Source: an uncultured Flavonifractor sp.
GTDB taxonomy: Bacteria; Bacillota; Clostridia; Oscillospirales; Oscillospiraceae
Length of the DNA: 53,974 nucleotides
Assembly: GCA_910585415.1 (NCBI GenBank)
Contig: CAJUDT010000007.1
Location: forward strand, 1 to 53,974
Reading direction: 5' to 3'
Position 1 is the stretch's first letter, and each line of letters starts with the position of its first letter. Both the position numbers and the translations under genes were made by a program. Of this stretch, positions 8,705 to 16,637 are shown piece by piece. The notes beneath the pieces are model-generated. The model was not told where the DNA came from and ran no database searches. It worked only from the letters and a program-made list of their open reading frames with translations.

Positions 8705-9313
8705 TCACAACTCTTCCATAAAGGTTACAAAGCTCTTAATTGTCTGATATTGCAGCAAATGCTTGAGTATTTTAACAAAATCCTCTACAGGAATGGGATT
8801 ATCACGCCTCAGCCAGTCAATATAGAGGCCGCTAAGTCCAATGGCATGGTACCGCAGCAGATAGGTACAGTAGCAGGTTGTGGACGCCGCCGCCTCTAAA
8901 TGCGCTGCCCTGCAAAAGATGGAGTAATTCTCCTGCTCCAGAAAGTGCTCCAGCATGTCCAGCCGCCTGATGTCGTCCAGCAGAAGAAAAAATTTTTTGT
9001 ACTCTTGCAGGATGCCGAGAAATGTGGTGTGGATAAATTCCTCCGTCAGTGTCCCTTTTCGCTCCGCATGGTCAATTTTCTTGTGATACAGCGCAATAAT
9101 GCGGTTAAAAATTTCCTGAAGAAACTCATTTTTATTATGATAATGATTGTAAAATACCGCACGAGAGAAATTGGCCTTTTTGCAGATTTGGCCTACGGTA
9201 ATATCGTTGTATGCACGAGAATCCAGCAGCTGTGTGAATGCGTCGTAAAGGGCGTGCTTCGTTTGAAGCACCTGGTTAACTTCTGTGCCAAGAGGAACCA
9301 TATTAACGTCCAT
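8705..9313 (-). CDS. TetR/AcrR family transcriptional regulator
   Basis: About 202 residues. The N-terminal TetR DNA-binding domain is clear (YNDITVGQICKKANFSRA followed by VFYNHYHNKNEFL), then an all-helical ligand-binding domain with no strong subfamily signature. ATG at 9313 is chosen because GGGAGGAAGG is spaced 6-8 nt upstream; the frame can be read back to a TTG at 9331. Last gene of the minus-strand cluster, so it probably senses a substrate or acyl-CoA intermediate of that pathway and may bind the dyads at 15207 and 13487. Its base composition is visibly more AT-rich than its neighbours. Confidence 0.88.
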   Translation of the reverse strand: MDVNMVPLGTEVNQVLQTKHALYDAFTQLLDSRAYNDITVGQICKKANFSRAVFYNHYHNKNEFLQEIFNRIIALYHKKIDHAERKGTLTEEFIHTTFLGILQEYKKFFLLLDDIRRLDMLEHFLEQENYSIFCRAAHLEAAASTTCYCTYLLRYHAIGLSGLYIDWLRRDNPIPVEDFVKILKHLLQYQTIKSFVTFMEEL

Positions 9314-9441
9314 TGATTTCCTTCCTCCCAATGTGGGTTATACCGGATTGATACCGCATCATGTAGAAGTCCGTTCAGGAAGAAGGGGCTGCCGCCAAAC
9401 CCTTGCCGCTGTGCCGGGGCGGAAAGAAGCTGCTTGGTTGG

Positions 9442-10860
9442 TTAACCGCTGGTCCTGTCCTCCTTCGGGTCGTGGCTGGGGTAGATGAAGCAGAGCAGCA
9501 GGGCAAGCACACAGGGAATCAGCAGAAGCAGGCTCACCTTGGAAAAGGAGTAGGTAAAATTGGGTGCTCCATCTGCGGAGGCGCCGATCGTGGACAGCAG
9601 CGGGATGAAAATGGCGGTTTCCAGCGGGCCGCTCAGGTCCCCGAACATACGGAATGTGCCGGAGGCCACGCCTCGCTCCCCATCTTCTACCTTGTCCAGG
9701 GCACTGGCAGAGGGCAGAGGCGTATTGCAGCACCCCACAAAGCCCAGGAAAATGGCGCCTGCGAAGAGAATGGCGGGTGAGGACTCCGGTCCTGCGCAGG
9801 AGAAAATGACACAGGCGATGATGGCCGCGATAATGTGGATAAAGGCACAGTGCTTCCAGTTGAGTTTATTCATCAGCTTGGTTAGAAGCACCGCCGATGC
9901 CGTCATAATAATCATCATAAAGGTGGTCCATGTGCCGGAAAGGGAGGACGGCAGGCCGCGGCCATATACCACATAATAGGTGGCCATGTACATAAACACG
10001 GTTACAATACCGCTGATTACCAGCGCATACAGCGCGGGAATGCCAAAGCCCTTGGACTTGACCAGGGACAGGCGAATGAGCGGATTTTGGTTCCGGCTCT
10101 CCACCAGCAGAAAGACTCCCATAAAGACCACAAACAGAGCAATGCACACCGGGACCAGCGGAGACGTCCAGCCAAACTGACTGCCCACCGTGGGGAGCAC
10201 CATCAGACCGCCGATGGACAGGCACAGGCTGATTGCACCAGCAAAGTCGAAGGGACCCTTTTTCTGGGGGACAATGGGGATGCTGGGCAGAATCATGGCC
10301 ACCAGAAGGATGGTAATCAGGGTGATACCCGCACTGATGTAGTAAACCCACTGATAGCCTGGGCCGTCGCAGAGGACACCGGCGACCACAGGGGCCACAA
10401 TGTTGCCCGCAGTTCCTACTGCGCCCAGAATGGTATACGCCTTTGCGGAATCCTTGCCCTGGAAGAAGCGGCCCGCGAAGGCCATACAGGAGGGAACCAC
10501 ACAGGCCACTGATAGGCCTTGAATCAGCCGCGCCAGGAGGACAACGGGAAAATTATTCCCAAAACCCAATCCCAGCACACTGAGCAGAAAGAGCGCAAGG
10601 CCCAGCAGGCACATTTTTTTGATGCCAATCATGTCGCCGATGCGTCCCATCAGAGGGGCCAGAATAGCGGCGCCCATAGTATAGGTGACACTCATCCAGG
10701 ACACATAGGCGGAGGCCAGTCCCAGGGCGGAGGTCAGATGGGGAAAGGCAGTGGTATTTGCACCCAGAGAGAGCATCATGGCAAACCAGCCAATGAGCAT
10801 GATCCAAAAAGTTACCCAGGGTTGTTTGATTTCAGCAGAAGCATGGGGTTGTTCCGACAC
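9442..10860 (-). CDS. Major facilitator superfamily transporter
   Basis: About 472 residues with 12 or more hydrophobic segments. Conserved loop 2-3 motif GRIGDMIGIKK and a long central cytoplasmic loop (IPIVPQKKGPFDFAG) typical of drug:H+ antiporter-like MFS proteins. I chose GTG at 10860 because AGGAGGAG is ideally spaced upstream; further N-terminal residues in the open frame are hydrophilic and unlike an MFS start. It lies in the minus-strand catabolic cluster after the CoA-transferase, so it may import the substrate or export a product such as the amine or acid left over from cleavage. Substrate unknown. Confidence 0.85.
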   Translation of the reverse strand: MSEQPHASAEIKQPWVTFWIMLIGWFAMMLSLGANTTAFPHLTSALGLASAYVSWMSVTYTMGAAILAPLMGRIGDMIGIKKMCLLGLALFLLSVLGLGFGNNFPVVLLARLIQGLSVACVVPSCMAFAGRFFQGKDSAKAYTILGAVGTAGNIVAPVVAGVLCDGPGYQWVYYISAGITLITILLVAMILPSIPIVPQKKGPFDFAGAISLCLSIGGLMVLPTVGSQFGWTSPLVPVCIALFVVFMGVFLLVESRNQNPLIRLSLVKSKGFGIPALYALVISGIVTVFMYMATYYVVYGRGLPSSLSGTWTTFMMIIMTASAVLLTKLMNKLNWKHCAFIHIIAAIIACVIFSCAGPESSPAILFAGAIFLGFVGCCNTPLPSASALDKVEDGERGVASGTFRMFGDLSGPLETAIFIPLLSTIGASADGAPNFTYSFSKVSLLLLIPCVLALLLCFIYPSHDPKEDRTSG

Positions 10861-11079
10861 AAAAACTCCTCCTCTCGCAGGACCTGTATTCACGGACTCC
10901 GAATGCAGCTGAACGGGAGCCTGACCGTCAGACCGGCGGACACCCATCGGGCGTCGCAAAAGCGCGGCGCCGCATGACGGCGGTGGTCCCGCTCAGACTT
11001 GCATCCAGCGGCCATGAATCCAGACTTCTACATGGAAACCTCACTTGCATACGCCGAAGGGTGAGGGCGCAAGCGGGGT

Positions 11080-12309
11080 CTAAACTCCAGTCTTTTTTAT
11101 GCTGCTTCCATAGCAGACGATTTTTTTCTGATAGAGCGCCGCAATTTCCTCGGCGCTGTATCCCATTTCTTCCAACAAGTCGTCATTGTCCATGCCGAAC
11201 ACCGGTGTACCGCGCCAGATTTGGGAGGGATTGCGGGTAAAGCAGGGGGTGGGACGCACGCCCTTCATGGTCTCCCCCAGGCAGGGGTCGTACCACTCCA
11301 CAAAGGTGCCCCGGGCCTTGAAATGAGGATCCTCCTGCATCTCATCATAGGTCATGACCTTGCAGCAGAGTACGCCCAGGGGAAGGGCCAGATCCACAAT
11401 CTCTGTGGAAGTATGCTCCTGACAAAAGCGTTTCATGCGCCGTTCCAGCTCCTGACCAATTTCGGGCTTGGTGGAGAAGGGGGAGCCGGGTCCGGGGTCT
11501 TCATTCTCCATGCCCACCATCTTCAGGGTGCCATAGGTGGTCTTGCCCACCTGGCCGGACATCCAGAAGATGTACTTCCCGTCCTTGCAGCAGTACACCC
11601 CGTCGCCCCAGGCCCGTTCGGTCCGGTTGCCCAGGCGGGTAGGCTTGATGTCACGGTTCAGGCCGAGAATGACTGCATCGGCGGAAACCCGCAGCATGTT
11701 TTCGTACATGCAGACATCGACGCTCTCCCCCACGCCGGTCTGCTCCGCCCGGCGGAGCGCCGCCAGAGCGCCCACAGCGCCGTGAAGGGAGCTCATATAA
11801 TCTGCCGTATAAAGGCGGGCCACCATGGGCATGTCCGGCAGGCCGTTGAGATTGATGTAGCCGGAAAAGGCCTGCGCAATGGCGTCCAAGCAGGGGCGGC
11901 CGATGTAGTCCGGGTCCCCCGTCTGGCCGTAGCCGGACACATGAACGATTACCATTTTGGGGTTAAAGGACCAAATCCACTCATCAGTGATGCCCATGCG
12001 GGCCAGACTGCCGCCCTTTGCGTTTTCCACAAAGATGTCGTTTTCCTGGAGCATACGGCTCAGAATTTCCATGCCCTCTGCTTCGCGCAGGTTCAGCGCC
12101 ATACTCAACTGGTTGCGGTGCTCGGCGGAAAACCACTCCGTCACCGTTGTGCGCAGTCCGTCGGGAAAATCGGAGCGCTCCACACTGGTGACGGTGGCGC
12201 CCATCTCCGCGAACAGGCCGCTCATATAGGGGCCCGCGATAAAATTAGCGCAGGACAGGACTTTTACGCCCTGCAAAACGCCAAACACGGGGACGTCTTT
12301 CATCTTCAT
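11080..12309 (-). CDS. Family III (CaiB/BaiF) CoA-transferase
   Basis: 409 residues, the usual length for class III CoA-transferases, which move CoA between carboxylates through an aspartyl-CoA anhydride. The N-terminus (GVLQGVKVLSCANFIAGPY) and the catalytic Asp region (GRPCLDAIAQAFSG, Asp ~149) are clear. CaiB of carnitine metabolism is one relative, but the family covers many acids (formyl, benzylsuccinate, mesaconyl). Between the cleavage enzyme and the MFS transporter, it could load or unload CoA on the cleavage product. Two ATG codons (12309, 12303) are possible; AAAGGA lies 13 nt before the first. Confidence 0.88.
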   Translation of the reverse strand: MKMKDVPVFGVLQGVKVLSCANFIAGPYMSGLFAEMGATVTSVERSDFPDGLRTTVTEWFSAEHRNQLSMALNLREAEGMEILSRMLQENDIFVENAKGGSLARMGITDEWIWSFNPKMVIVHVSGYGQTGDPDYIGRPCLDAIAQAFSGYINLNGLPDMPMVARLYTADYMSSLHGAVGALAALRRAEQTGVGESVDVCMYENMLRVSADAVILGLNRDIKPTRLGNRTERAWGDGVYCCKDGKYIFWMSGQVGKTTYGTLKMVGMENEDPGPGSPFSTKPEIGQELERRMKRFCQEHTSTEIVDLALPLGVLCCKVMTYDEMQEDPHFKARGTFVEWYDPCLGETMKGVRPTPCFTRNPSQIWRGTPVFGMDNDDLLEEMGYSAEEIAALYQKKIVCYGSSIKKTGV

Positions 12310-12344
12310 AAGCTATGACCATTCCTTTAATTGGTGTTTTGGGT

Positions 12345-12376
12345 CTTCCGCGGCCTGCGTCGGCAGGCCGCGGAAG
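12345..12376 (-). other. Intergenic 14-bp hairpin in the operon
   Basis: CTTCCGCGGCCTGC (12345-12358) and its exact complement (12363-12376) flank the loop GTCG. It lies between the cleavage-enzyme and CoA-transferase genes and has no U-tract, so it is more likely an mRNA stability or processing element than a terminator. Confidence 0.55.
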
Positions 12377-12413
12377 CTGGGTGCCGTGGGCACCTGGGAA
12401 GAAACGGGGAATC

Positions 12414-13358
12414 TTAGTAGGCTCTGGGCTCACCCAGCCCCATCATCTCACGGGCCTGAGCGGGCGTTGCCAGAGGACGGTCCATATCATGGGCCATACG
12501 GACCAGGCGTTCCACCAGCTGGGCGTTGCTGACTGCCCGCTCGCCGCGCTTGTAGTAAATGTTGTCCTCCAGGCCGGTGCGGATGTGGTGTCCCAGAAGC
12601 ATGGCCGCCGCCGCCATGGGGGTCTGGACCGCGCCGATGCCCAGTACGCTCAACAGAGTCTTGGCCGGCAGCAGCCGCTCGGCCAGCTGAAGAGTCTCCA
12701 GACAGGGGGTGATACCTGCGCCGTTGAAGATCATCTGTACCCAATAGGGGTCCTTCAGCAGCCCCTTGCGGATCATATCGTTCAGGAACGAGATGTCGCC
12801 CAGGTCGAAGCACTCGATCTCGGGCTTTGCACCGTACTGATCCAGCAGCTTGATGTTCTCAATACAGTCGGGCATGGTCTGAGCAAATACCACGTTGCCC
12901 ATGAAGTCGTAGAGGTTGCGGCAGATGTCCAGGCTGGCAACCTCAGGCCGTGCGGCGGCCGAAACCTGCCAGACGGGGTCGGAGGGCTTGTCCGCGTAGA
13001 ACATCCGTGCGCCAACAAAGGTGTTGTTGATGATGATATCCGGGCACTTCTCCCGAACCCGGCGGTTGACTTCGATGAAGGGGTCGGAGGTCATGCACAT
13101 TTTGGAGGTATCCTTCTGGTCCCGTGCGTGGATATGTACCAGAACGGCGCCGGCGTTGTAGGCGTCATAGACGGCCTGAACCTGCTCGTCAATGGTTTCG
13201 GGGAGGACGGGACACTTTTCCTTGGTGTGCATCCCGCCGGTGATGGCCACGGAGAGAATCGCGGGGGGATAGGCGCTCAGACCGAACTTGCTCATTTTTT
13301 CCGCCCGGCGGACGGTATCTCTGACTTCACCCAAGTACCACTCATGTTGGACTGCCAT
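12414..13358 (-). CDS. Beta-keto acid cleavage enzyme (BKACE, DUF849 family)
   Basis: About 314 residues. BKACE enzymes condense a beta-keto acid with acetyl-CoA and split it into acetoacetate and a new acyl-CoA; known members act on 3-keto-5-aminohexanoate (Kce) and 3-dehydrocarnitine. Signature features present: the AVLVHIHARD strand with two zinc-binding His, the first-strand motif SVAITGGMHTKE and the C-terminal GLEDNIYYKRGE holding the third zinc ligand Glu and catalytic Asp. Start ATG at 13358 is preceded by GGAG at proper spacing; an in-frame ATG at 13376 lies upstream of that site. It has its own promoter (13458-13485). Partnered with a 3-hydroxyacyl dehydrogenase that could make its keto acid substrate. 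Confidence 0.9.
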   Translation of the reverse strand: MAVQHEWYLGEVRDTVRRAEKMSKFGLSAYPPAILSVAITGGMHTKEKCPVLPETIDEQVQAVYDAYNAGAVLVHIHARDQKDTSKMCMTSDPFIEVNRRVREKCPDIIINNTFVGARMFYADKPSDPVWQVSAAARPEVASLDICRNLYDFMGNVVFAQTMPDCIENIKLLDQYGAKPEIECFDLGDISFLNDMIRKGLLKDPYWVQMIFNGAGITPCLETLQLAERLLPAKTLLSVLGIGAVQTPMAAAAMLLGHHIRTGLEDNIYYKRGERAVSNAQLVERLVRMAHDMDRPLATPAQAREMMGLGEPRAY

Positions 13359-13457
13359 GTTATACATCTCCTTCAAAAACTCAATTTTTGTCTGTCCGAT
13401 TCTGGTTGTTTGAACGGGTATTTCCGCAAGCGGTCTTTGTGGATGACCTTGGTGTTT

Positions 13458-13485
13458 AGTTTATAAGTTTTGCAGGAAAAGTCAA
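13458..13485 (-). promoter_or_regulatory. Promoter of the cleavage-enzyme gene
   Basis: Minus strand: -35 TTGACT (13480-13485), -10 TAAACT (13458-13463), 16-bp spacer, roughly 95 bp upstream of the ATG at 13358. Suggests that the cleavage enzyme, CoA-transferase, MFS and TetR genes form a transcription unit separable from the GPH transporter. Confidence 0.55.
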
Positions 13486-13486
13486 G

Positions 13487-13538
13487 TTGTACAAATAATG
13501 ATGGACATTTTTCGAGTTTTGTTGTTTGATATGTACAA
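13487..13538. promoter_or_regulatory. Putative regulator binding region upstream of the cleavage-enzyme promoter
   Basis: TTGTACAAAT (13487-13496) and its near-complement ATATGTACAA (13529-13538) flank AATGATGGACATTTTTC (13497-13513). That central sequence matches one arm of the dyad at 15207-15250 (CAATGATGGACATATTTC read on the minus strand). The set lies immediately upstream of the -35 box, where an activator, or a repressor acting by looping, would bind. Confidence 0.5.
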
Positions 13539-13563
13539 TTCCTTTGGGCGGTGCAGGAGGACC

Positions 13564-15015
13564 TTACCCCTGAACGGAGACATCCTGCCCGCCGGTGGCC
13601 ACTGCGGCACGGCGCTGATCCAGATCGGCGCGGATTGTGGGTTGTTTTTTGTCCAGGTCCCAGAAGCACATCAGCACCGCGAAAAGAACCAGGAACAGCA
13701 GCGGGACCAGCACAGCGATGTTGAAAATACCCTGCTGCATGGCAGGATCGCCGACAATCAGCAGCTTGTCAAATTTGATTGCCTTCAGCAGGATACCCAC
13801 CAGGGCGGTGGCCAGACCGGGGCCCGCCTTGGAGGACATGGAGTAGGCGGAAATAATCATGCCGTCGTTGCGCACCCCGAACCTCCACTCTGAGTATTCG
13901 ATACAGTCCAGCATACCGGTGGCCTGACAGGTGGTGAAGGTGGCCATACCGGCATTGAACAGGAACAGACCGGCCACATAGACCCAGAGGGGGGCAGATA
14001 TTCCCATCACCAAACGGAGCAGCATCCCGGAGGCGGCAATTAAAATTCCGGTAATGGCCACAGGCCGCTTGCCCTTGGAGACGGCGTACCGGGGGACAAT
14101 GAGCATAACGATGAGGGGAATGCCGAAATTGGCTACCATGGTGATGATGGTCAGAATGGAACCGGCGTTGAGGATGTAGTTGGTGTAATGCAGGGTTATG
14201 GCGGTATTCACCCCGGTGATGAAGTAATTGAGGGTGGCGGCAATGGTAATCAGAAACCAATATTTGTTTCGGAACAGAATCTTGATGCAGTCGGAGAGCT
14301 TGGCCTTGGTGTCCGACAGGGCGGCGACGACAAATTTGCGCTCCTTGACGGTGATACCGACCAGAATATACAGGCCGCAGACGAATACCATCAGCACGGC
14401 GCAGCTGATAGTGTAGGGCAGTCCGGGGGCATTGCCAGGGAAAAGGGAGGTCATGCGCCCCACAAACGCAGGGATGGCCAGGGAGGCGAAGAGGGCCATC
14501 AGATAGGAGGCAATCAGGCAGTTGCGGTTGATGAACATCCGCTCAGAGCCCTCGTTGGTCAGCCGGGACATCATGCCCTTATAGGGAATGCCCACCAGTG
14601 TGACCATCATGTTTTCCAAGATGTAAAAGACCCACATCCAGACAATTTTCCCGGTCATGCTGAGTCCCTGGGGAATTGCAAAGAGCAGAACAATGGAGAG
14701 GCCGATGAACACGCTTCCAAACATCAGATATGGCCTGCACGTACCGAAGCGGGTGTCGGTGCGGTCTACGATGGCCCCCATCATGGGGTCGTTGACGGCA
14801 TCAAAAATACGTGCGAATAGGGTCATCGTTCCCGCTACGGCGGGGTCAATTCCCATGATTACAGTCGCGTAAAACAGGAAATACATGGACATGAATACGT
14901 TGACGATAGCTAGGCCGCCCTCGGCCAGCGGATAGACACGGCGCTCATACTTGGTGACCTTTACATCCGGCCCGACGACACCCCGGCCGTAACGGATTTC
15001 TTTTGTCTTTGCCAT
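13564..15015 (-). CDS. GPH family (glycoside-pentoside-hexuronide) cation symporter
   Basis: 483 residues, 12 predicted membrane helices. Family hallmarks are the helix 2-3 region RIFDAVNDPMMGAIVDRTDT followed by FGTCRPYLMFG. Members import sugars, glucuronides and some other small polar compounds with Na+ or H+. First gene of the minus-strand cluster, starting 390 bp from the divergent dehydrogenase, so probably the importer of the substrate oxidised by that enzyme. RBS AGGTGT. A carnitine-type substrate would be unusual for GPH proteins, which argues for caution about the pathway's substrate. Confidence 0.88.
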   Translation of the reverse strand: MAKTKEIRYGRGVVGPDVKVTKYERRVYPLAEGGLAIVNVFMSMYFLFYATVIMGIDPAVAGTMTLFARIFDAVNDPMMGAIVDRTDTRFGTCRPYLMFGSVFIGLSIVLLFAIPQGLSMTGKIVWMWVFYILENMMVTLVGIPYKGMMSRLTNEGSERMFINRNCLIASYLMALFASLAIPAFVGRMTSLFPGNAPGLPYTISCAVLMVFVCGLYILVGITVKERKFVVAALSDTKAKLSDCIKILFRNKYWFLITIAATLNYFITGVNTAITLHYTNYILNAGSILTIITMVANFGIPLIVMLIVPRYAVSKGKRPVAITGILIAASGMLLRLVMGISAPLWVYVAGLFLFNAGMATFTTCQATGMLDCIEYSEWRFGVRNDGMIISAYSMSSKAGPGLATALVGILLKAIKFDKLLIVGDPAMQQGIFNIAVLVPLLFLVLFAVLMCFWDLDKKQPTIRADLDQRRAAVATGGQDVSVQG

Positions 15016-15127
15016 TGTATTACACCTGTGCTTTCATAAAAGTTTTTATTAGGTTTCGTGGATAACCTTTGTTGGAGCACAGTTGTATTTTGTATAAAAT
15101 AACAAAATAATTCAAGAGGAAAGCCAT

Positions 15128-15155
15128 ATGTTAGACACATTTTAGAAATTGTCAA
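15128..15155 (-). promoter_or_regulatory. Promoter of the GPH transporter gene
   Basis: Minus strand: consensus -35 TTGACA (15150-15155), -10 TAACAT (15128-15133), 16-bp spacer. Confidence 0.55.
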
Positions 15156-15206
15156 CTTTATCTCAGAAATATATTGATAAAATGGAACTTTCTGTATGAA
15201 AAAAGG

Positions 15207-15250
15207 CGCGTTCTGGTGGACAGATTTGGAAATATGTCCATCATTGCGCG
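15207..15250. promoter_or_regulatory. 44-bp dyad-symmetric operator candidate
   Basis: Symmetric about 15228/15229. From the outside inwards each half reads CGCG, three free bases, TG, one base, TGGACA, one base, ATTT, with GG at the centre. The core is TGGACA (15217-15222) against TGTCCA (15235-15240). It ends 6 bp before the -35 of the dehydrogenase promoter and lies ~50 bp upstream of the GPH -35. Arms of this length fit two stacked dimers of a TetR- or LysR-like protein. The cluster's own TetR is the obvious candidate. Confidence 0.65.
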
Positions 15251-15256
15251 GGGTGG

Positions 15257-15286
15257 TTGACATGAGACTGGATTTTGGTGTATTTA
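15257..15286 (+). promoter_or_regulatory. Promoter of the 3-hydroxyacid dehydrogenase gene
   Basis: -35 TTGACA (15257-15262) with -10 TATTTA (15281-15286) at 18 bp. The -35 is a perfect match, the -10 is weak, consistent with an activated or tightly regulated promoter. Confidence 0.5.
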
Positions 15287-15405
15287 TAAAATGTGGATGA
15301 TCTTGAAGCACAATTTTTCGGAAAAACATACAAACAGTTCGATTGATACCTATGAGAGAACGACTACGTTGCTGCTTCGTCGAATGAGGAGGGAAGACAC
15401 AAGTT

Positions 15406-16311
15406 ATGAAGGATAAACTTGCATTTGTCGGCTGTGGCCTGATTGGAGCCGGTTTGGCGGCAAATTCACTGCTGACGGGACATCCGACAGCACTCTATGA
15501 CACCTGCGACACCGCGATTATCAAAGAGCGGATTACCGCAATCTTGAACACATTTGTCACCCATGGAGCCTACACCCAGGAACAGGCGGATGAGGCTGCC
15601 GCGCTGGCCACCTACACCCAGGACTTGGCCGAAGCGGTCAGGGGAGCGGTGTTTGTCCAGGAGTCCGCGCCCGAGCGAGTGGACATGAAGCGGGAGCTTT
15701 ACCGCACCATTCAGGAGACTTGCGGCCGGGATGTGGTTATCGGCAGTTCCGCTTCCAACATCATGACCGCCACCCTGGCGGAGGGAGCGCTGTACCCCGA
15801 TCGCATTGTGGTGGGGCATCCATTTAACCCGTCCCACCTGCTCCCCACGGTGGAAATTGTGGTCGGCAAGGACACCAGTCAGGAGACCGTGGACTTTGCG
15901 AAGCGGATTTATACCGAGATGGACAAAGTCGCTGTGGTCTGCCTGAAAGATGAGGTGGGCTATCTGGTGCAGCGCATCAACAGCCAGATTCTGGAGACCG
16001 CCATTCTGTTGGTTAACGAGGGCTATGCCTCTGCCGAGGATGTGGACAAGGCCATCATGTACGGTCCCGGTATGCGCCTGCCGCTGTGCGGCCAGCTTTT
16101 GTCCATCGGCCTGGGCGTCAAGGGTGGCTGGCGTGCGCTGGCCCAAAAATACTGCGGCACCGAGGCCCCCAAGGAATACCTGGTGGTTGCCGACGGTGTG
16201 GACGAGGAGATTGCGCACCGTCCACCCGAAATCGGGAACGAGTGGGAAGACATTATTCGATACCGCGACAAGGCACTGATTGAGCTCCAGCGGATTCAGG
16301 GCCGGTTGTAA
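15406..16311 (+). CDS. 3-hydroxyacyl-CoA dehydrogenase family NAD-dependent oxidoreductase (L-carnitine dehydrogenase / lambda-crystallin type)
   Basis: 301 residues. N-terminal Rossmann domain with VGCGLIGAGLAA, the catalytic-His motif VVGHPFNPSHLLPTVEIV near residue 137 and the Ser/Asn site SSASNI, then a C-terminal helical dimerisation domain. The length and the GHPFNP form match short stand-alone members that oxidise free 3-hydroxyacids (L-carnitine dehydrogenase, L-gulonate 3-dehydrogenase) rather than the fused beta-oxidation enzymes. Next to a BKACE gene, oxidation of a 3-hydroxyacid to the matching beta-keto acid is the likely role; carnitine to 3-dehydrocarnitine is the best-known precedent. 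RBS GAGGAGGGA; divergent from the GPH transporter; a terminator follows. Confidence 0.85.
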   Translation: MKDKLAFVGCGLIGAGLAANSLLTGHPTALYDTCDTAIIKERITAILNTFVTHGAYTQEQADEAAALATYTQDLAEAVRGAVFVQESAPERVDMKRELYRTIQETCGRDVVIGSSASNIMTATLAEGALYPDRIVVGHPFNPSHLLPTVEIVVGKDTSQETVDFAKRIYTEMDKVAVVCLKDEVGYLVQRINSQILETAILLVNEGYASAEDVDKAIMYGPGMRLPLCGQLLSIGLGVKGGWRALAQKYCGTEAPKEYLVVADGVDEEIAHRPPEIGNEWEDIIRYRDKALIELQRIQGRL

Positions 16312-16382
16312 GCGCTTGGGATTGTCCTGCGTCCTGGGGTCAAGGGCTGCGTCCAGCCGACCCAGGATGTGTGGCTAGAAGA

Positions 16383-16424
16383 AAAATCAGGGTGACACCG
16401 CTTTTGCGGCGTCACCCTGATTTT
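16383..16424. terminator. Bidirectional-looking terminator hairpin after the dehydrogenase
   Basis: AAAATCAGGGTGACACCGC (16383-16401) pairs with GCGGCGTCACCCTGATTTT (16406-16424) around TTTT, with one G-T wobble. The A-run before and T-run after make it a strong terminator. Confidence 0.85.
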
Positions 16425-16455
16425 GTGCCTGAACATACGCAGAAATCCAAAAAAT

Positions 16456-16473
16456 ATCTGTATTATGACAGAT
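16456..16473. promoter_or_regulatory. Palindromic operator candidate 1 upstream of uxaB
   Basis: ATCTGT-ATTATG-ACAGAT, a perfect 6-6-6 inverted repeat. A second copy with the same CTGTATTATG core occurs at 16595. The TGT-N6-ACA form is of the kind bound by FadR-type GntR proteins, one of which is encoded at 19634. Confidence 0.5.
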
Positions 16474-16594
16474 TTAGAGGTTCAGAAATTGCTGCCATTC
16501 CCCCCCTGGCGGCGGCATCCCGAGTTTTTTGTGTAGCGCGGGTCAGGGCCCCGCCGGGAAGCCCGTTCGCAGTGCCCCTTTACAAACGCAGGTG

Positions 16595-16610
16595 CCTGTA
16601 TTATGATAGG
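16595..16610. promoter_or_regulatory. Palindromic operator candidate 2 upstream of uxaB
   Basis: CCTGT-ATTATG-ATAGG, one mismatch from a perfect inverted repeat, sharing the ten bases CTGTATTATG with the copy 138 bp upstream. It ends 27 bp before the uxaB start codon, so a bound protein would block transcription or the start region. Confidence 0.5.
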
Positions 16611-16637
16611 GAGCATCTTGACAAAAGGAGGGGTTTT

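Larger units (their letters stand above)
15016..15405. other. Divergent regulatory region of the 3-hydroxyacid cluster
   Basis: 390 bp without a gene, AT-rich compared with the flanking genes. It holds a minus-strand promoter for the GPH transporter (15128-15155), a 44-bp dyad (15207-15250) and a plus-strand promoter for the dehydrogenase (15257-15286). The dyad lies between the two promoters, so one regulator could control both directions. Confidence 0.65.
16312..16637. other. Intergenic region: terminator and uxaB leader
   Basis: 326 bp without a supported gene, although the uxaB frame stays open upstream to 16371. It contains a terminator (16383-16424) and two similar palindromes (16456-16473, 16595-16610) that look like operators of the uronate locus. 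No clear -35/-10 pair of high quality was found. Confidence 0.55.

Noticed and set aside
16371..16637. N-terminal extension of uxaB upstream of 16638
   Set aside because: The extension runs through the terminator hairpin and the two palindromes, has no ribosome binding site and adds residues not found in UxaB proteins.
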